53,646 nucleotides of DNA from Xenorhabdus yunnanensis (GCF_028598805.1 NZ_JAQRFI010000032.1:1-53646); one strand, 5' to 3'. Shown: positions 9,950-19,470, numbered from the stretch's first letter. Numbers and translations are program-made. Notes: a model not told the origin generated them from the letters alone.

Positions 9950-10455
9950 ATTACCTTCTCCTATCGAATAGTTACGAGCTTGCTTAAAACATATACAGAT
10001 TTACTGATTTCACACATTCCTCTTGTCGGTTTATTCCTCAGAAATTATGCAAGATCTTTAGATAAAGATTTTTTCAGCAAATCGAGTCTATAACTATATT
10101 TCTGGCTGTCAATTGAACTAAATAGAAGTAGAAGGAGTAATAGAGCTCTTTACAACAAGATTTCTTTGCAAGAATAAAAGTAATATCAATCCCCCGCCAC
10201 GTGGGACAAGGTATATCAGCTAATGAACATATTCCCTGTTATGGTAGAACCAAAAAATGGATCATATAGACAGAATATCTAAGATAACAGGACAATGATA
10301 TAAATAGGAAAAACGCCAGTATTATTAAGGATATAACCTTGTTGTATAAATAAATAACCATAATGGTTAATAATTTAAATCAACTATTTATAGATTATAT
10401 AGTTACATAATAGAAAGCATTTTAAATTTAAAATAGCTTATAAATATATTGCAAT
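9950..10455. other. AT-rich non-coding gap between divergent genes
   Basis: About 500 bases with no convincing reading frame on either strand. It must hold the promoters of the amidase gene (minus) and the reductase gene (plus). Its right end is strongly AT rich and contains TATA-like words (near 10440-10450), but I cannot assign a promoter with confidence. Confidence 0.4.
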
Positions 10456-10513
10456 AAGTTCAATGATCTCTAAAATTAGGTCAGTTGACCTAATTTTAGA
10501 GATCATTGAACTT
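10456..10513. promoter_or_regulatory. 58-bp palindrome (28-bp perfect arms, 2-base centre)
   Basis: The left arm 10456-10483 and right arm 10486-10513 are exact reverse complements, separated by GT. The core reads TAGGTCA-GT-TGACCTA. It ends 16 bases before the ATG of the reductase gene and just before its Shine-Dalgarno sequence (GTAAGG, 10515-10520). Short palindromes of the core type are common TetR-family operators, and a TetR-type gene lies 1.2 kb downstream. The full 58 bp is far longer than an operator needs, so an RNA hairpin in the leader or a mobile-element scar are alternatives. I saw no second copy in the window. Confidence 0.7.
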
Positions 10514-10529
10514 TTGTAAGGATCATAAA

Positions 10530-11618
10530 ATGAAGAATATATCTGTATTACTCGTTGGTGGTTATGGAGTTGTTGGTCAGCAAGCAGCGCAAATTATCAA
10601 TCAATACCAACCTGATTTACACTTAATCATTTCCGGTAGAGATATTAACAAGGCAAAAAAAGTATCTGAAACCTTAAATAATTCCGAAGGTTTATTTTTT
10701 GATGTGGAAAACCCTTCTTTGCCAAATGAACTAAAAATTGATATTTTGTTAGCACTTGTTAATGATCCACAAGATAAATTATTAAATTTTGCGCATCAAA
10801 ATAATATTGCATATATAGATATTACTCGTTGGACTGAGCGCTTGCAGGTTGCACTAAGTAAGGCAACCGTCATGCAAAATCAAAAAAGAAGTACTATGAT
10901 TTTTGCATCGTCATGGATGGCTGGTATCGTAGCAACATTAATCAATGATATCAGTAAGTCATTTGCAAAAATTGATAGTATTGACATGAGTGTCTTATAT
11001 GCTTTGAATGACAAGGCAGGACCAAATTCAGTTGATTATATGGATAGGTTAACAACCCCTTTTACTGTGAAGCAAAATGGGAAATACCAGAAAATTCTAC
11101 CTTTTTCTGATGAGCGAACTGTTTTATTTAGTGATGGCAGTACCCATAAAGTTTTTCGTATTGATATGCCAGAACAATTTATCTTCCCCTTAATTACAAA
11201 TGCACAAACCGTTGCAACCAGAATTGGTTTCGATGATATTAAAAGTAATCAGCTATTAGCTTTTTTAGTTAAAAAAGGGATTTGGAAGCTATTGTCAGGA
11301 AAGAGAACTACTGGGCTGCGTAGAAAAATCTTATATAACCCAGGAAAAGGGCATCAACATCAAATTCGTACCGATATACAAGGCACTGATGAAAAGGGGC
11401 ATCGCAAAAGTGTATATCTGCAAATTAACGATCCAAAAGGACAAACACACTTAACGGCAACAGGAGCTGCCGCATTGGTGATTCAGTTGGCTGAGCATAT
11501 ACAAAATAATCACTCAACGATTTTAAATTCTGGTGAAAGTTTTTTAGATGTTGAAAAACTAAAATCGCTATTATCCTCAGAAAACGTTCATTTTAGTGTT
11601 AATAGAGAAACAGAGTAA
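10530..11618 (+). CDS. Saccharopine dehydrogenase-like NAD(P)-binding reductase
   Basis: A 362-residue protein that opens with a Rossmann dinucleotide-binding motif (VLLVGGYGVVGQQAAQII, residues 6-23), followed by ISGRDINKAKK, the pattern of the saccharopine-dehydrogenase NAD(P)-binding domain family (trans-acting enoyl reductases belong here too). A TTG at 10506 is in frame but lies in the palindrome arm and has no ribosome site; the ATG at 10530 follows GTAAGG at 9 bases and is preferred. The gene is low in GC compared with the amidase. It converges with a TetR gene and may share its regulation. The substrate is unknown; actual saccharopine metabolism is not implied. Confidence 0.7.
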   Translation: MKNISVLLVGGYGVVGQQAAQIINQYQPDLHLIISGRDINKAKKVSETLNNSEGLFFDVENPSLPNELKIDILLALVNDPQDKLLNFAHQNNIAYIDITRWTERLQVALSKATVMQNQKRSTMIFASSWMAGIVATLINDISKSFAKIDSIDMSVLYALNDKAGPNSVDYMDRLTTPFTVKQNGKYQKILPFSDERTVLFSDGSTHKVFRIDMPEQFIFPLITNAQTVATRIGFDDIKSNQLLAFLVKKGIWKLLSGKRTTGLRRKILYNPGKGHQHQIRTDIQGTDEKGHRKSVYLQINDPKGQTHLTATGAAALVIQLAEHIQNNHSTILNSGESFLDVEKLKSLLSSENVHFSVNRETE

Positions 11619-11685
11619 AATCTTTCTGCAACCAGATAATGTTAAATGTTAATAGTATAAGATGCTTTCAAAAAATTAAGCCCTT

Positions 11686-11720
11686 AAATAATCCATAAAG
11701 ACTTCTTTACGGATTATTTT
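11686..11720. terminator. Bidirectional terminator between reductase and tetR genes
   Basis: A 15-bp stem with one mismatch: the left arm at 11686-11700 (AAATAATCCATAAAG) pairs with the right arm at 11705-11719, over a four-base loop, and A/T tracts flank both sides. It sits exactly between the two convergent genes and overlaps the tetR stop codon. Confidence 0.75.
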
Positions 11721-12297
11721 ATTCTGACTCCATAATTGCAATTATGGTAGAACGTAAACGCTTACTTAAATCAAAATTAAAACTTTCCTTATTCTGATAG
11801 GAATACAAGATGGACAAACCTTCAAATAAAGAAACCAACATTAACGCTTTTTCTTGCCTGATATTTTCTGGCATATCTGAACAGGTATTACGCAAAATAA
11901 TAATAATTTTCTCAATATAACGTTGATAAAACTTGGTCAAAGCTTTATGCAGTTTATCTGAGTGATGGCTCGCTAACCATGTTTCTAACGTCAAGGTACA
12001 TAGCGACATGTCTTGTAAGTTCATTAAAATGATGTCCAGTAAAATATCAAGTTCAGTACTCTTAGCATTAACAAATTGTAATCTTGTTGCCGCATCTTCA
12101 ATAATTTGATTGAATAATCCCTCTAATAAAGATTCTATATTAGGAAAATAGTACTGTAAATTTCCAAGAGTGATTCCACAATAATTAGCGAGAGCTCTCA
12201 TGCTAAAAGAGCGACTTTCTCCTTGAACAAGGAGTTCTATCGCATTTTTTAAAATACTATTTTGTTTTTCTTTGAATTTTTCTTTTCTAGATTTCAT
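11719..12297 (-). CDS. TetR-family transcriptional regulator
   Basis: About 192 residues from the ATG at 12297 (MKSRKEKFKEKQNSILKNA). The N-terminal helix-turn-helix reads MRALANYCGITLGNLQYYFPNIESLLEGLF, a clear TetR DNA-binding signature, and is followed by a helical ligand-binding domain of normal length. The frame stays open to 12399, and ATG codons at 12306 and 12399 are possible, but 12297 best fits the family; no strong Shine-Dalgarno sequence helps decide. It lies downstream of the monooxygenase gene on the same strand and converges with the reductase gene. It likely represses one or both of these in the absence of a ligand. Confidence 0.8.
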   Translation of the reverse strand: MKSRKEKFKEKQNSILKNAIELLVQGESRSFSMRALANYCGITLGNLQYYFPNIESLLEGLFNQIIEDAATRLQFVNAKSTELDILLDIILMNLQDMSLCTLTLETWLASHHSDKLHKALTKFYQRYIEKIIIILRNTCSDMPENIRQEKALMLVSLFEGLSILYSYQNKESFNFDLSKRLRSTIIAIMESE

Positions 12298-12656
12298 TAT
12301 GGTCATTATCAACGTAGTATAGTTAATTAAATGATAAATATATAGAAAGTTGTATATGGCATTAACCTGTATTGCAAGAGAACTTTTCAGATAAGACACT
12401 CATATACCCGGCTTTTTTGTTGGAGATTAAACCAAAATTAATTGATTATACCTTCCTACCGAAATCTATGACCATCCCCCATTTTTGTAATACTGATAAG
12501 TATGATGTTATTCATGATGGTCTCTCCTAAAAGAGAACATCCTGCCAACATACAGCTAACAGGATGGGAATGAGCATCTCATTAAAGCCAAATTTGATTC
12601 TGAACTTGCTGTTCTTTAGCAAATTTGGGGATATATTGAATTTTACATTTCTGAAA
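12298..12656. other. Non-coding gap between tetR and monooxygenase genes
   Basis: About 360 bases with no real gene. It holds three small inverted repeats: TCTCT/AGAGA (12521-12536), CATCCTG/CAGGATG (12538-12544 and 12560-12566) and AATGAG/CTCATT (12569-12583). On the minus strand the second is followed by TTCTCTTTT, so it may end the monooxygenase transcript. The tetR promoter should lie to its left, but I cannot place it. Confidence 0.4.
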
Positions 12657-14105
12657 TTATTTCCATTTCAATGCCACATCATCTACTGGCTGCCCCAATA
12701 CTTCTTTATCTTTTTTATAATCATGTGGAACATGCCAATTTGGACTTCTCCCCTGACGAGGAAGGCCTTTATCACCACGCTTCACATAACCCGAGCGTAA
12801 GGCACCAAACATATGTTCATCAACAACTATCTCATCTGATGAAGCATACGGTGTTACAACTGTGGCATGACGACGATCCATCTCATTTAACAAACGACAA
12901 ATATAGTCTGCTGATAGATCAACTTTTAATGTCCAGGCATTATTAATATAACCAAACAAATAGGCAAAATTAGGAATACCTTGTAACAATGTCCCCTTAT
13001 AAAACATCAAATTATGACTTTCTAGTGGTTGTCCATCAATAGAGAGCTTAATTCCTCCCATAAGTTGTAATTGCAACCCTGTCGCTGTCACTATGATATC
13101 CGCTGGTAATTCCTTACCAGACTGCAACAAAATACTGTTTTCAGTAATGCGTTCAATTTGATCAGTAACGATAGACGCTTTGCCTTCTTTCAGTACCTTA
13201 AATAGATTGCTGTCGGGAACAAAGCACAACCGTTCATCCCATGGCATGTACTTTGGCGTAAGGTGTTTCATGTCAAAAGTAGGGCCAACCTTTCTGCGAG
13301 CTAACCCCAGCAAGAATGATTTCAATAGGTTAGGAAAATATCGACTCGCTTTATACAGTGAACTAAAAAAGAAAATATTACGACTTCTGCTCGACGCATA
13401 AATCCAACGTTGCGGAACAATGCCTTTTAAAAACTCAGCGATCTTATCCCTGCCCGGTATCGAAAAAATATAGCTAGGGGAACGCTGTAACATAGTGATG
13501 TGCTCAGTATCATTGGCCATAGCGGGAAGTAAAGTCACTGCTGTTGCACCACTTCCAATCACAACAACTCGCTTTCCTTTGTAATCCAATGTCTCAGGCC
13601 AATGTTGTGGATGAACTATTGAGCCTTTGAAATTTTCAAGGCCGGGAAATTGAGGTAAATGTGGTTGATCATAGTTGTAGTAACCTGTCGCAGAAATAAG
13701 AAAATGACAGGTAAATTGCCGCATTTCTCCACTGGCTTCGTCAATTGCAGTAATAGTCCATTGATCTGTTTCATTTGACCAATCAGTTTGAATAATTTTT
13801 AATCCAAACTGTATTTTCTTATCAACTCCATACTCTTCCGCCGCTGAGTGGAGATAACGTCTAATTGAAAGACCATCAGCAAAAATGCTGGTATCTGCCC
13901 AAGGGCGGAATTTATAGCCGTAGCTCATCATATCTGAATCTGTACGAATACCCGGATAGCGAAATAAATCCCAAGTTCCACCTATCGCATGACGACGTTC
14001 TAAGATCCCCACTTTCTTGTCAGGACATTCTCTTTCCAGATGACATGCCATACCAATGCCAGAAACTCCAGCTCCTATGATCAAAATATCATAATGGTTA
14101 TCCAT
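12657..14105 (-). CDS. Flavin-containing Baeyer-Villiger-type monooxygenase
   Basis: A 482-residue FAD/NADPH monooxygenase. The FAD-binding Rossmann motif is IIGAGVSGIGMA (residues 9-20). The Baeyer-Villiger fingerprint FxGxxxHxxxWP is present as FKGSIVHPQHWP (159-170), followed by a second Rossmann motif VVIGSGATAV (181-190) for NADPH. Such enzymes insert oxygen next to a ketone or hydroxylate N or S atoms. The frame extends to 14129, but the ATG at 14105 has a strong AGGGGGGAT ribosome site. The site lies in one arm of an inverted repeat (see 14113-14185). It is followed by a tetR gene; the cluster looks like an inducible ketone or lipid oxidation locus. The substrate cannot be told. Confidence 0.85.
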   Translation of the reverse strand: MDNHYDILIIGAGVSGIGMACHLERECPDKKVGILERRHAIGGTWDLFRYPGIRTDSDMMSYGYKFRPWADTSIFADGLSIRRYLHSAAEEYGVDKKIQFGLKIIQTDWSNETDQWTITAIDEASGEMRQFTCHFLISATGYYNYDQPHLPQFPGLENFKGSIVHPQHWPETLDYKGKRVVVIGSGATAVTLLPAMANDTEHITMLQRSPSYIFSIPGRDKIAEFLKGIVPQRWIYASSRSRNIFFFSSLYKASRYFPNLLKSFLLGLARRKVGPTFDMKHLTPKYMPWDERLCFVPDSNLFKVLKEGKASIVTDQIERITENSILLQSGKELPADIIVTATGLQLQLMGGIKLSIDGQPLESHNLMFYKGTLLQGIPNFAYLFGYINNAWTLKVDLSADYICRLLNEMDRRHATVVTPYASSDEIVVDEHMFGALRSGYVKRGDKGLPRQGRSPNWHVPHDYKKDKEVLGQPVDDVALKWK

Positions 14106-14112
14106 ACAATCC

Positions 14113-14185
14113 CCCCTGCAAAAATGCACGTTTAATCAGATAAGTATCCTGCACAATCTTCCATGTTATTTTTTATTTGCAGGGG
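14113..14185 (-). promoter_or_regulatory. 5' leader inverted repeat covering the monooxygenase ribosome site
   Basis: CCCCTGCAAA and TTTGCAGGGG form exact 10-base arms (14113-14122 and 14176-14185), 53 bases apart. In the minus-strand transcript the second arm carries the GGGG of the Shine-Dalgarno sequence, so folding would hide the ribosome site. This could give translational control of the monooxygenase. The pairing is seen in the sequence; the regulation is inferred. Confidence 0.45.
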
Positions 14186-14290
14186 TAACCATTTGCATTT
14201 ATGTGGGGGGAGTATCACAGTTAGAGACAGCTAATAGCCTGAGTTTTGGTAGAAACAACTGTATTTCCAATCTTAGATTTTCTCAACATG

Positions 14291-15292
14291 TTATCTAATT
14301 CGCCAATATCCCCCTTTTTTCGCACCAACTCGAATCAATAGTCCATCTTCCTGCAACACTTTGATATTTCGTTCTATAGTTCGAGGATTAACACCCAAAT
14401 CATCGGCTAATTGAGATATTGTTATAGATGGCTGATCAGCAATAATAGATAAGATTTTTTGCGAAGTCGCATTAAGTGGCTGTGAATTTTCTACCGACAT
14501 TTCTACCAACATTGAAGTAGTATTCGGCTTTTCCGTATGAATACTTTCCTTAAGTGCTCTGACTAATTTTTCCAACATAAAATCAATAAATGACGTACAG
14601 TCGCTCGCATGGTCACATTCTCTAAGTACCTGATAATACGCCTGCTGTTGATAATGCATGATGGTTTCTACTGGTAACCATGCCAACTCTGAACGCCATT
14701 CACTTAAAATCAATGTTTGCCATAAACGCCCCATGCGGCCATTCCCATCAGCAAATGGATGAATAAATTCAAATTCATAATGAAAGATCGAACTGGCAAT
14801 CAATGGGTGAATATCAGTCTGCTTTAACCATGTAAGTAGATCGCTAACCAGACGCGATATTTGGCTGGCAGGGGGAGCCATATGGACAAGTTGATTTTCG
14901 CGATAAATTCCAACATCACTGCAACGTAATTGTCCTGGTTGATCAATTAACCCCATCATCAACAGCCGGTGTGCTGCCAATAAGTCAGATAATCGGTGAC
15001 TACGCCAATCCGGTAATTTCTCATAAGCTAATATGGCATTGCGTACTTCCTGAATATCCTTTGCAGGAGCCAATACACGTTTACCATCCATAATTGCTGT
15101 GACTTGTTCAATCGATAAACTATTATGCTCAATAGCCAATGACGCTTGTATTGTGCGAATCCGGTTTTCTTTACGCAACAAGGGTGAAATTGTCTCACTT
15201 TGTACTGACCAGCGCCCCAATAACTCGCCTATTTCTATAACACGATTAAGTATGGATGGTGTGATACGGTAAGGAGGTTGATAAGCCGCCAC
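14291..15292 (-). CDS. Fic-family protein (AMP-transferase fold) with C-terminal winged helix
   Basis: A 333-residue protein with the complete Fic catalytic motif HPFADGNGRMGR (residues 178-189), which transfers AMP or another phosphate-linked group to target hydroxyls. An N-terminal inhibitory-helix-like segment SLAIEHN (51-57) resembles the class II S/TxxxE motif, so the enzyme is probably self-inhibited. A winged-helix domain follows at about 270-333 (ISQLADDLGVNPRTIERNIKVL), suggesting DNA binding or autoregulation. It starts at a GTG preceded by GAGG at good spacing; no nearby ATG fits better. Solitary Fic proteins with this layout are widespread and many act in stress or toxin-like roles. 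It borders the defence island. Confidence 0.9.
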   Translation of the reverse strand: MAAYQPPYRITPSILNRVIEIGELLGRWSVQSETISPLLRKENRIRTIQASLAIEHNSLSIEQVTAIMDGKRVLAPAKDIQEVRNAILAYEKLPDWRSHRLSDLLAAHRLLMMGLIDQPGQLRCSDVGIYRENQLVHMAPPASQISRLVSDLLTWLKQTDIHPLIASSIFHYEFEFIHPFADGNGRMGRLWQTLILSEWRSELAWLPVETIMHYQQQAYYQVLRECDHASDCTSFIDFMLEKLVRALKESIHTEKPNTTSMLVEMSVENSQPLNATSQKILSIIADQPSITISQLADDLGVNPRTIERNIKVLQEDGLLIRVGAKKGGYWRIR

Positions 15293-15329
15293 AATAATTT
15301 CCTCTTGAATCGGCCAAGTTTTAAAGTGA

Positions 15330-16166
15330 GATTACTACATTGGTGCTACAACTACATGTTATGTAAACCTAGTTGATGATGCAAAAGATTATTCAGATCA
15401 TTTGGTTGAGTTACGTTCTGAGCTAATAGAAGGGGATTATCGCCTATTATATCTGCCTTGGCTGAAACGTGCATTTGATGGCGATGAGACGTTGAATAAA
15501 CTGCCTCTGATTGATTTCAATTTTAAACAATTATCCGAAGCTCAATCGGCATTTGCAGAATTATTCGGTATCCCACCAGAAGCGTACAAGGCCTTAGATA
15601 TATTGCTTGCATCATCGCAAGCACATACCGCAAGGGTTAAACACCTGACCGCAGCAGAGCAAATTAATAGACTATCTGCATCAGATAAAGATTTATTATT
15701 GAAGTTATTATTTGAGCAAGAACAGCTCACTGCAAATCAGGCGCGTGCGTTGGTTTGTAAACCATTAACCAACAATGATTATAAATATTGGCTGAGCACT
15801 TCGTCACTTAATACCTATTGGCAAGCTGCGAATGAGGAAGCGACGCGCGAACGTTTGCTGGCTGAAGAACAAAGACTCGAACAAGAGCGGATTGCAACAC
15901 TCAAGCGGCTTAATGCTGTCTTTTCCTCAAGAAAGGTTCACTGGGAAAATGTGAAGAAATACAGTGAACAAGGCCATGCCAGCGCTTACGATAAAGCTGC
16001 CAGAGAAATGAAAGATCTGTACGAAGCTTATCGGATTAATAATGCACTGGCAGAATTTGTTCCACTCTATCGGATATTTGCCAAACATATAGAAAGAAGA
16101 AGAACACTGGTACAACGATTGGAATCACTCAATCAGGAAATCGCTAAATATCAAGGTAGTATTTGA
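15330..16166 (+). pseudogene. 5'-truncated gene of unknown function (coiled-coil C terminus)
   Basis: The frame is open from about 15330 to 16166 with no ATG or GTG before the homologous-looking part begins; the first possible start is a TTG at 15402 with no ribosome site. The encoded 254 residues (from VELRSELIEGDYRLLYLPWL) look like the C-terminal half of a longer hypothetical protein: a helical domain, then a long E/R-rich helix (about 145-175) and a basic tail. From memory, relatives continue upstream with several hundred residues, so the N-terminal part seems deleted. The junction lies 38 bases after the divergent Fic start. Function unknown. Confidence 0.6.
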
Positions 16167-16251
16167 TTTTATCAGTAAAGGTACGGCACGCACTATGCCT
16201 GGCACACTAAAGCAAAACGCCGGAAAAAATCAGCACCTTGTCAGTATCCAG

Positions 16252-16273
16252 AAGGCACTATTGCGAGTGCCTT
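16252..16273. terminator. Hairpin between convergent genes
   Basis: AAGGCACT (16252-16259) and AGTGCCTT (16266-16273) form a perfect 8-bp stem with a six-base loop, 13 bases from the stop of the minus-strand res gene. It lacks a T-tract but is positioned to end transcripts of both converging genes. Confidence 0.5.
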
Positions 16274-16286
16274 GATGCCATTAAGA

Positions 16287-19200
16287 TTAAAAATGAGCAC
16301 TGAACGTATCAAAGTTATCAGCTTTGACAAATTTGGCAGCGTTGGGCACCTCTTTGCCATCTTTGTCTTTGCTTAACGCATTGAAATGCTCAACGCCACA
16401 TTTGATCTTGGCCTTTTCAGCCTCACGCAGATCATCTGAGAATATGCTTGATTTCGTTTCAACCACAAAGTAAAGCTGCTCCCCCGTCCCATCATCTTTG
16501 TCAATTAATACCGCCCAGTCAGGATTGTAACTGCCCAGCGGGGTATCAATCTTGAACCAAGATGGCAGTTTGGAATAAATCTTCACTTCTTCAGCGCCTT
16601 CTAGCTTTTCAGCAAAGTTAAACTCGGTATCTGAATCACAAATGATGTAGTCATATACCGACTTTTCAGCTTTCACCATATCTTTGAGGTAGCCGGTCAG
16701 TTCTTCTTCTTGGAAAAGCTCTTGGGCATAGTATGCCTCGTCACCAATACGGTGATATTTAACACCATCTACAATGACAATACGCATCTGCTTACGGATA
16801 ACTTCACCAGCTAACTCGATAAAGCGCTGAGGGTTATTTTTGAAGGCTTCCAGCTTATCGCCCAAACCCAGCAGAATATCGATAATTGTCTGACGGGTCA
16901 GATTAGTTTGATCGGTCAGATAAGTCACAATATCTGGCAACTGGAAGTTGCGATTGCGGTAATACTGGATTTTGGTTTTCTCATCGTAGGTTTCCAGTTC
17001 AGCTTCAGTAACAGCAACCTTAACCTTGGTGTACTGAAACCTGACACTGGCTACCGCCACGTTCGTTCTAATTTCCTTGATACAGTTTTCAACCAGCTCG
17101 TTGATACTAAAGTTAACACGATAAGTCGTTTTATATTTAATACGCCCCCAAAGAGCCTTGAAGTCTCCACCAAGTACAACCTGTTTACCATTTGTATCTT
17201 CGCACAAGGCTACAGAGCGCTTCTCTTCGTGTTTTTTCACATTCAAACCTCTTGCCAGCTTCTTCAACATGGCAACGATGGCATCAGTATGCTCAGTGAC
17301 ACTGGAAGGCAGACTTACCTTGTCGTTATTAATGGCAATTTTCAGCACATCCTGAATCTTGCCTTTGCCATCGATATAACCTTGAGACAGAAGGTGCAGG
17401 AAGATCTCTTCTGACTTTTTCGCTCCCAAGAAGGCTTTCTGATCCAGCTCGCCAGAAACAACAATGTTGGCAAATTGGTGAGACTCAACCGCACCAAATT
17501 TAATACCTTCTTCCGCTTCAATCTCTTTTTGCAGTTCAGAAACAAAGCTTTCATAAGATTCGTTTGCCATAACGGTCAGGGTATTTACCTCAAAACCGTA
17601 AGGAACGCGCTCACCAGATTGATCAACAGCTAAACGTAGGCCACGACCGATTTCCTGTCGTTTTTTAGTGATTGAGCTGGTTTCATTCAACGTACAGATC
17701 TGGAAAACATTAGGGTTGTCCCAGCCTTCTTTCAGTGCTGAGTGTGAAAAGATAAAGCGCAGCTTCTCGTCCATAGATAGAAGCTTTTCTTTGTCTTTCA
17801 TGATCAGGTTATAGGCTGACTCATCGGCTGCGGTTTTCCCCCCTTCGCCTTTAGCTGAAAGCTTCGAGTCAGCGAACTGAGGGTTGCCGGAGGCATCTTT
17901 TTTCTTGTCTTGTGCAAAGTAGCCATCATGCACTGTTTGAGTGAGTTCTTGCAACGCTACTTCGTTGATGGTGTATTTATCTCCATTATTATCCCAGATT
18001 CTCGGGTACAACACGCGATATTTGGGCTTGCTAACCTGCTTGGTAAACTCTTCTTCAAACCACTTAGCAAAATTACCCTGAACAGGAACGCCATCTTCAG
18101 AGTAGCCGCGGTAGTTGGCAACCTTATCGATAAAGAACAGACTCAGCACCTTAATACCTTTCTGGCTTAGGATTTTCGAGTGGTCAAGCTTGTCATAGCC
18201 CGTTGTTACCTTATGATAGAACTTCAGCTCTTTTTCTAGGTGCTCTTCAATAGTTTTGGCTATTTGAATGCGCTTAAAGGCCTCCGAATCCACTTCACCG
18301 ATGACTTGCCCAAGACGCACAATTTCATCACGACTAGTAAAGTCAATATACTCATTACCTTCTTCGCAATAAATATCGTTAACGACATAGCCTTCATAAA
18401 CACTACGCCCACCCGAAAGTTCGAATAAGTCATTGACCTGACCATCTTTGATGGTTATTACCTTATGTGGTTGCAGCTTGCCTGTGCGCGTTTGAGCATC
18501 AATTTCAATCTTGGCAGAAATAGGGGACTTCTTATTATCAACACTCACTAGCTTAATGTAGGCTTGGTTGTGTCCATCCTTAACATCCAGAGAAGCAACC
18601 TCAATTTGCTTAACCAGTTTGCGTTCATAGGCATCAATAGAATCAAGCTTATACAGCAGGTGCGGCGCTTCCTTCAACGTGGCTGAATAACGAAATGTAC
18701 ACAGTGGTTTTAAGCTGCCAATCGCTTCTTTTCGGTTTGCCGTTGATACAACAGACTGTGGTTCGTCAATAATGACGACAGGACGAGTAGCCTGAATAAA
18801 TTCAATAGGCTTCATGCCGTTCAATCTGTCATCTGTACGGTGAATTAGATTCGCCGTAGTTTCCTTTGTAGGATCAGTGAAGGACTTACTGAACGCATCA
18901 ATATTGATCACCATGATTTGAATGTAATCATTAGTAGCAAAGTTACGAACCTGTTCGCGCTTTGATGAGTCATAGACAAAATAGTCATACTGCGCATTTT
19001 TGTACTGCTCACGGAAGTGCTGCTCAGTGATTTGCAGTGATTTATAGACGCCTTCTTTAATCGCAATGGACGGCACCACGATAATGAACTTTGTCAGTCC
19101 ATAACGCTGATTTAGCTCAAAGATAGAACGTAGGTACACATAGGTTTTACCTGTACCTGTTTCCATCTCAACACTGAAATCCAGACTTGGCAGTTCTTGT

Positions 19201-19463
19201 TTTACGTTTTCAACCTGTGGCAAGCCATTCTTTAACTGAACATTACGCGTGTTGGCATAAATTTCATCAGGCAATAAGGTAAGAGTATTACCGACACCGA
19301 TATCGTTGTTTTTACCAAAGATATCCAACTGCTGATTCGCCAGCACATTATCAGCTACAGTAAAATTGCATTGAAATGTTTCCTGCCCTTCAAACACACC
19401 TAAAACAGCTTCAACCGCATCGATTTGGTGTGATAAATCCGATCTAAATTGAATCTTCATCAT
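16287..19463 (-). CDS. res: Type III restriction endonuclease, Res subunit
   Basis: About 1058 residues. The Walker A motif METGTGKTYVYL (about residues 100-111) and the DExx-type box VVIIDEPQSV (about 235) mark the superfamily 2 helicase part. The C-terminal nuclease reads YNPDWAVLI...YFVVETKSS (about 978-1005), a PD-(D/E)xK pattern. It cuts DNA together with the Mod subunit after ATP-driven communication between unmethylated sites. Four start codons lie in a row (GTG, GTG, ATG, ATG, 19469-19458); AAGG just upstream favours one of the ATGs, and 19463 is chosen. It starts just 7 bases after mod, so the two are likely co-translated. Length and motifs look intact. Confidence 0.9.
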   Translation of the reverse strand: MMKIQFRSDLSHQIDAVEAVLGVFEGQETFQCNFTVADNVLANQQLDIFGKNNDIGVGNTLTLLPDEIYANTRNVQLKNGLPQVENVKQELPSLDFSVEMETGTGKTYVYLRSIFELNQRYGLTKFIIVVPSIAIKEGVYKSLQITEQHFREQYKNAQYDYFVYDSSKREQVRNFATNDYIQIMVINIDAFSKSFTDPTKETTANLIHRTDDRLNGMKPIEFIQATRPVVIIDEPQSVVSTANRKEAIGSLKPLCTFRYSATLKEAPHLLYKLDSIDAYERKLVKQIEVASLDVKDGHNQAYIKLVSVDNKKSPISAKIEIDAQTRTGKLQPHKVITIKDGQVNDLFELSGGRSVYEGYVVNDIYCEEGNEYIDFTSRDEIVRLGQVIGEVDSEAFKRIQIAKTIEEHLEKELKFYHKVTTGYDKLDHSKILSQKGIKVLSLFFIDKVANYRGYSEDGVPVQGNFAKWFEEEFTKQVSKPKYRVLYPRIWDNNGDKYTINEVALQELTQTVHDGYFAQDKKKDASGNPQFADSKLSAKGEGGKTAADESAYNLIMKDKEKLLSMDEKLRFIFSHSALKEGWDNPNVFQICTLNETSSITKKRQEIGRGLRLAVDQSGERVPYGFEVNTLTVMANESYESFVSELQKEIEAEEGIKFGAVESHQFANIVVSGELDQKAFLGAKKSEEIFLHLLSQGYIDGKGKIQDVLKIAINNDKVSLPSSVTEHTDAIVAMLKKLARGLNVKKHEEKRSVALCEDTNGKQVVLGGDFKALWGRIKYKTTYRVNFSINELVENCIKEIRTNVAVASVRFQYTKVKVAVTEAELETYDEKTKIQYYRNRNFQLPDIVTYLTDQTNLTRQTIIDILLGLGDKLEAFKNNPQRFIELAGEVIRKQMRIVIVDGVKYHRIGDEAYYAQELFQEEELTGYLKDMVKAEKSVYDYIICDSDTEFNFAEKLEGAEEVKIYSKLPSWFKIDTPLGSYNPDWAVLIDKDDGTGEQLYFVVETKSSIFSDDLREAEKAKIKCGVEHFNALSKDKDGKEVPNAAKFVKADNFDTFSAHF

Positions 19464-19470
19464 CACCACC

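Noticed and set aside
12564-12800. 78-codon plus-strand frame overlapping the monooxygenase 3' end
   Set aside because: Antisense to a well-supported gene; hydrophobic low-complexity translation without ribosome site.
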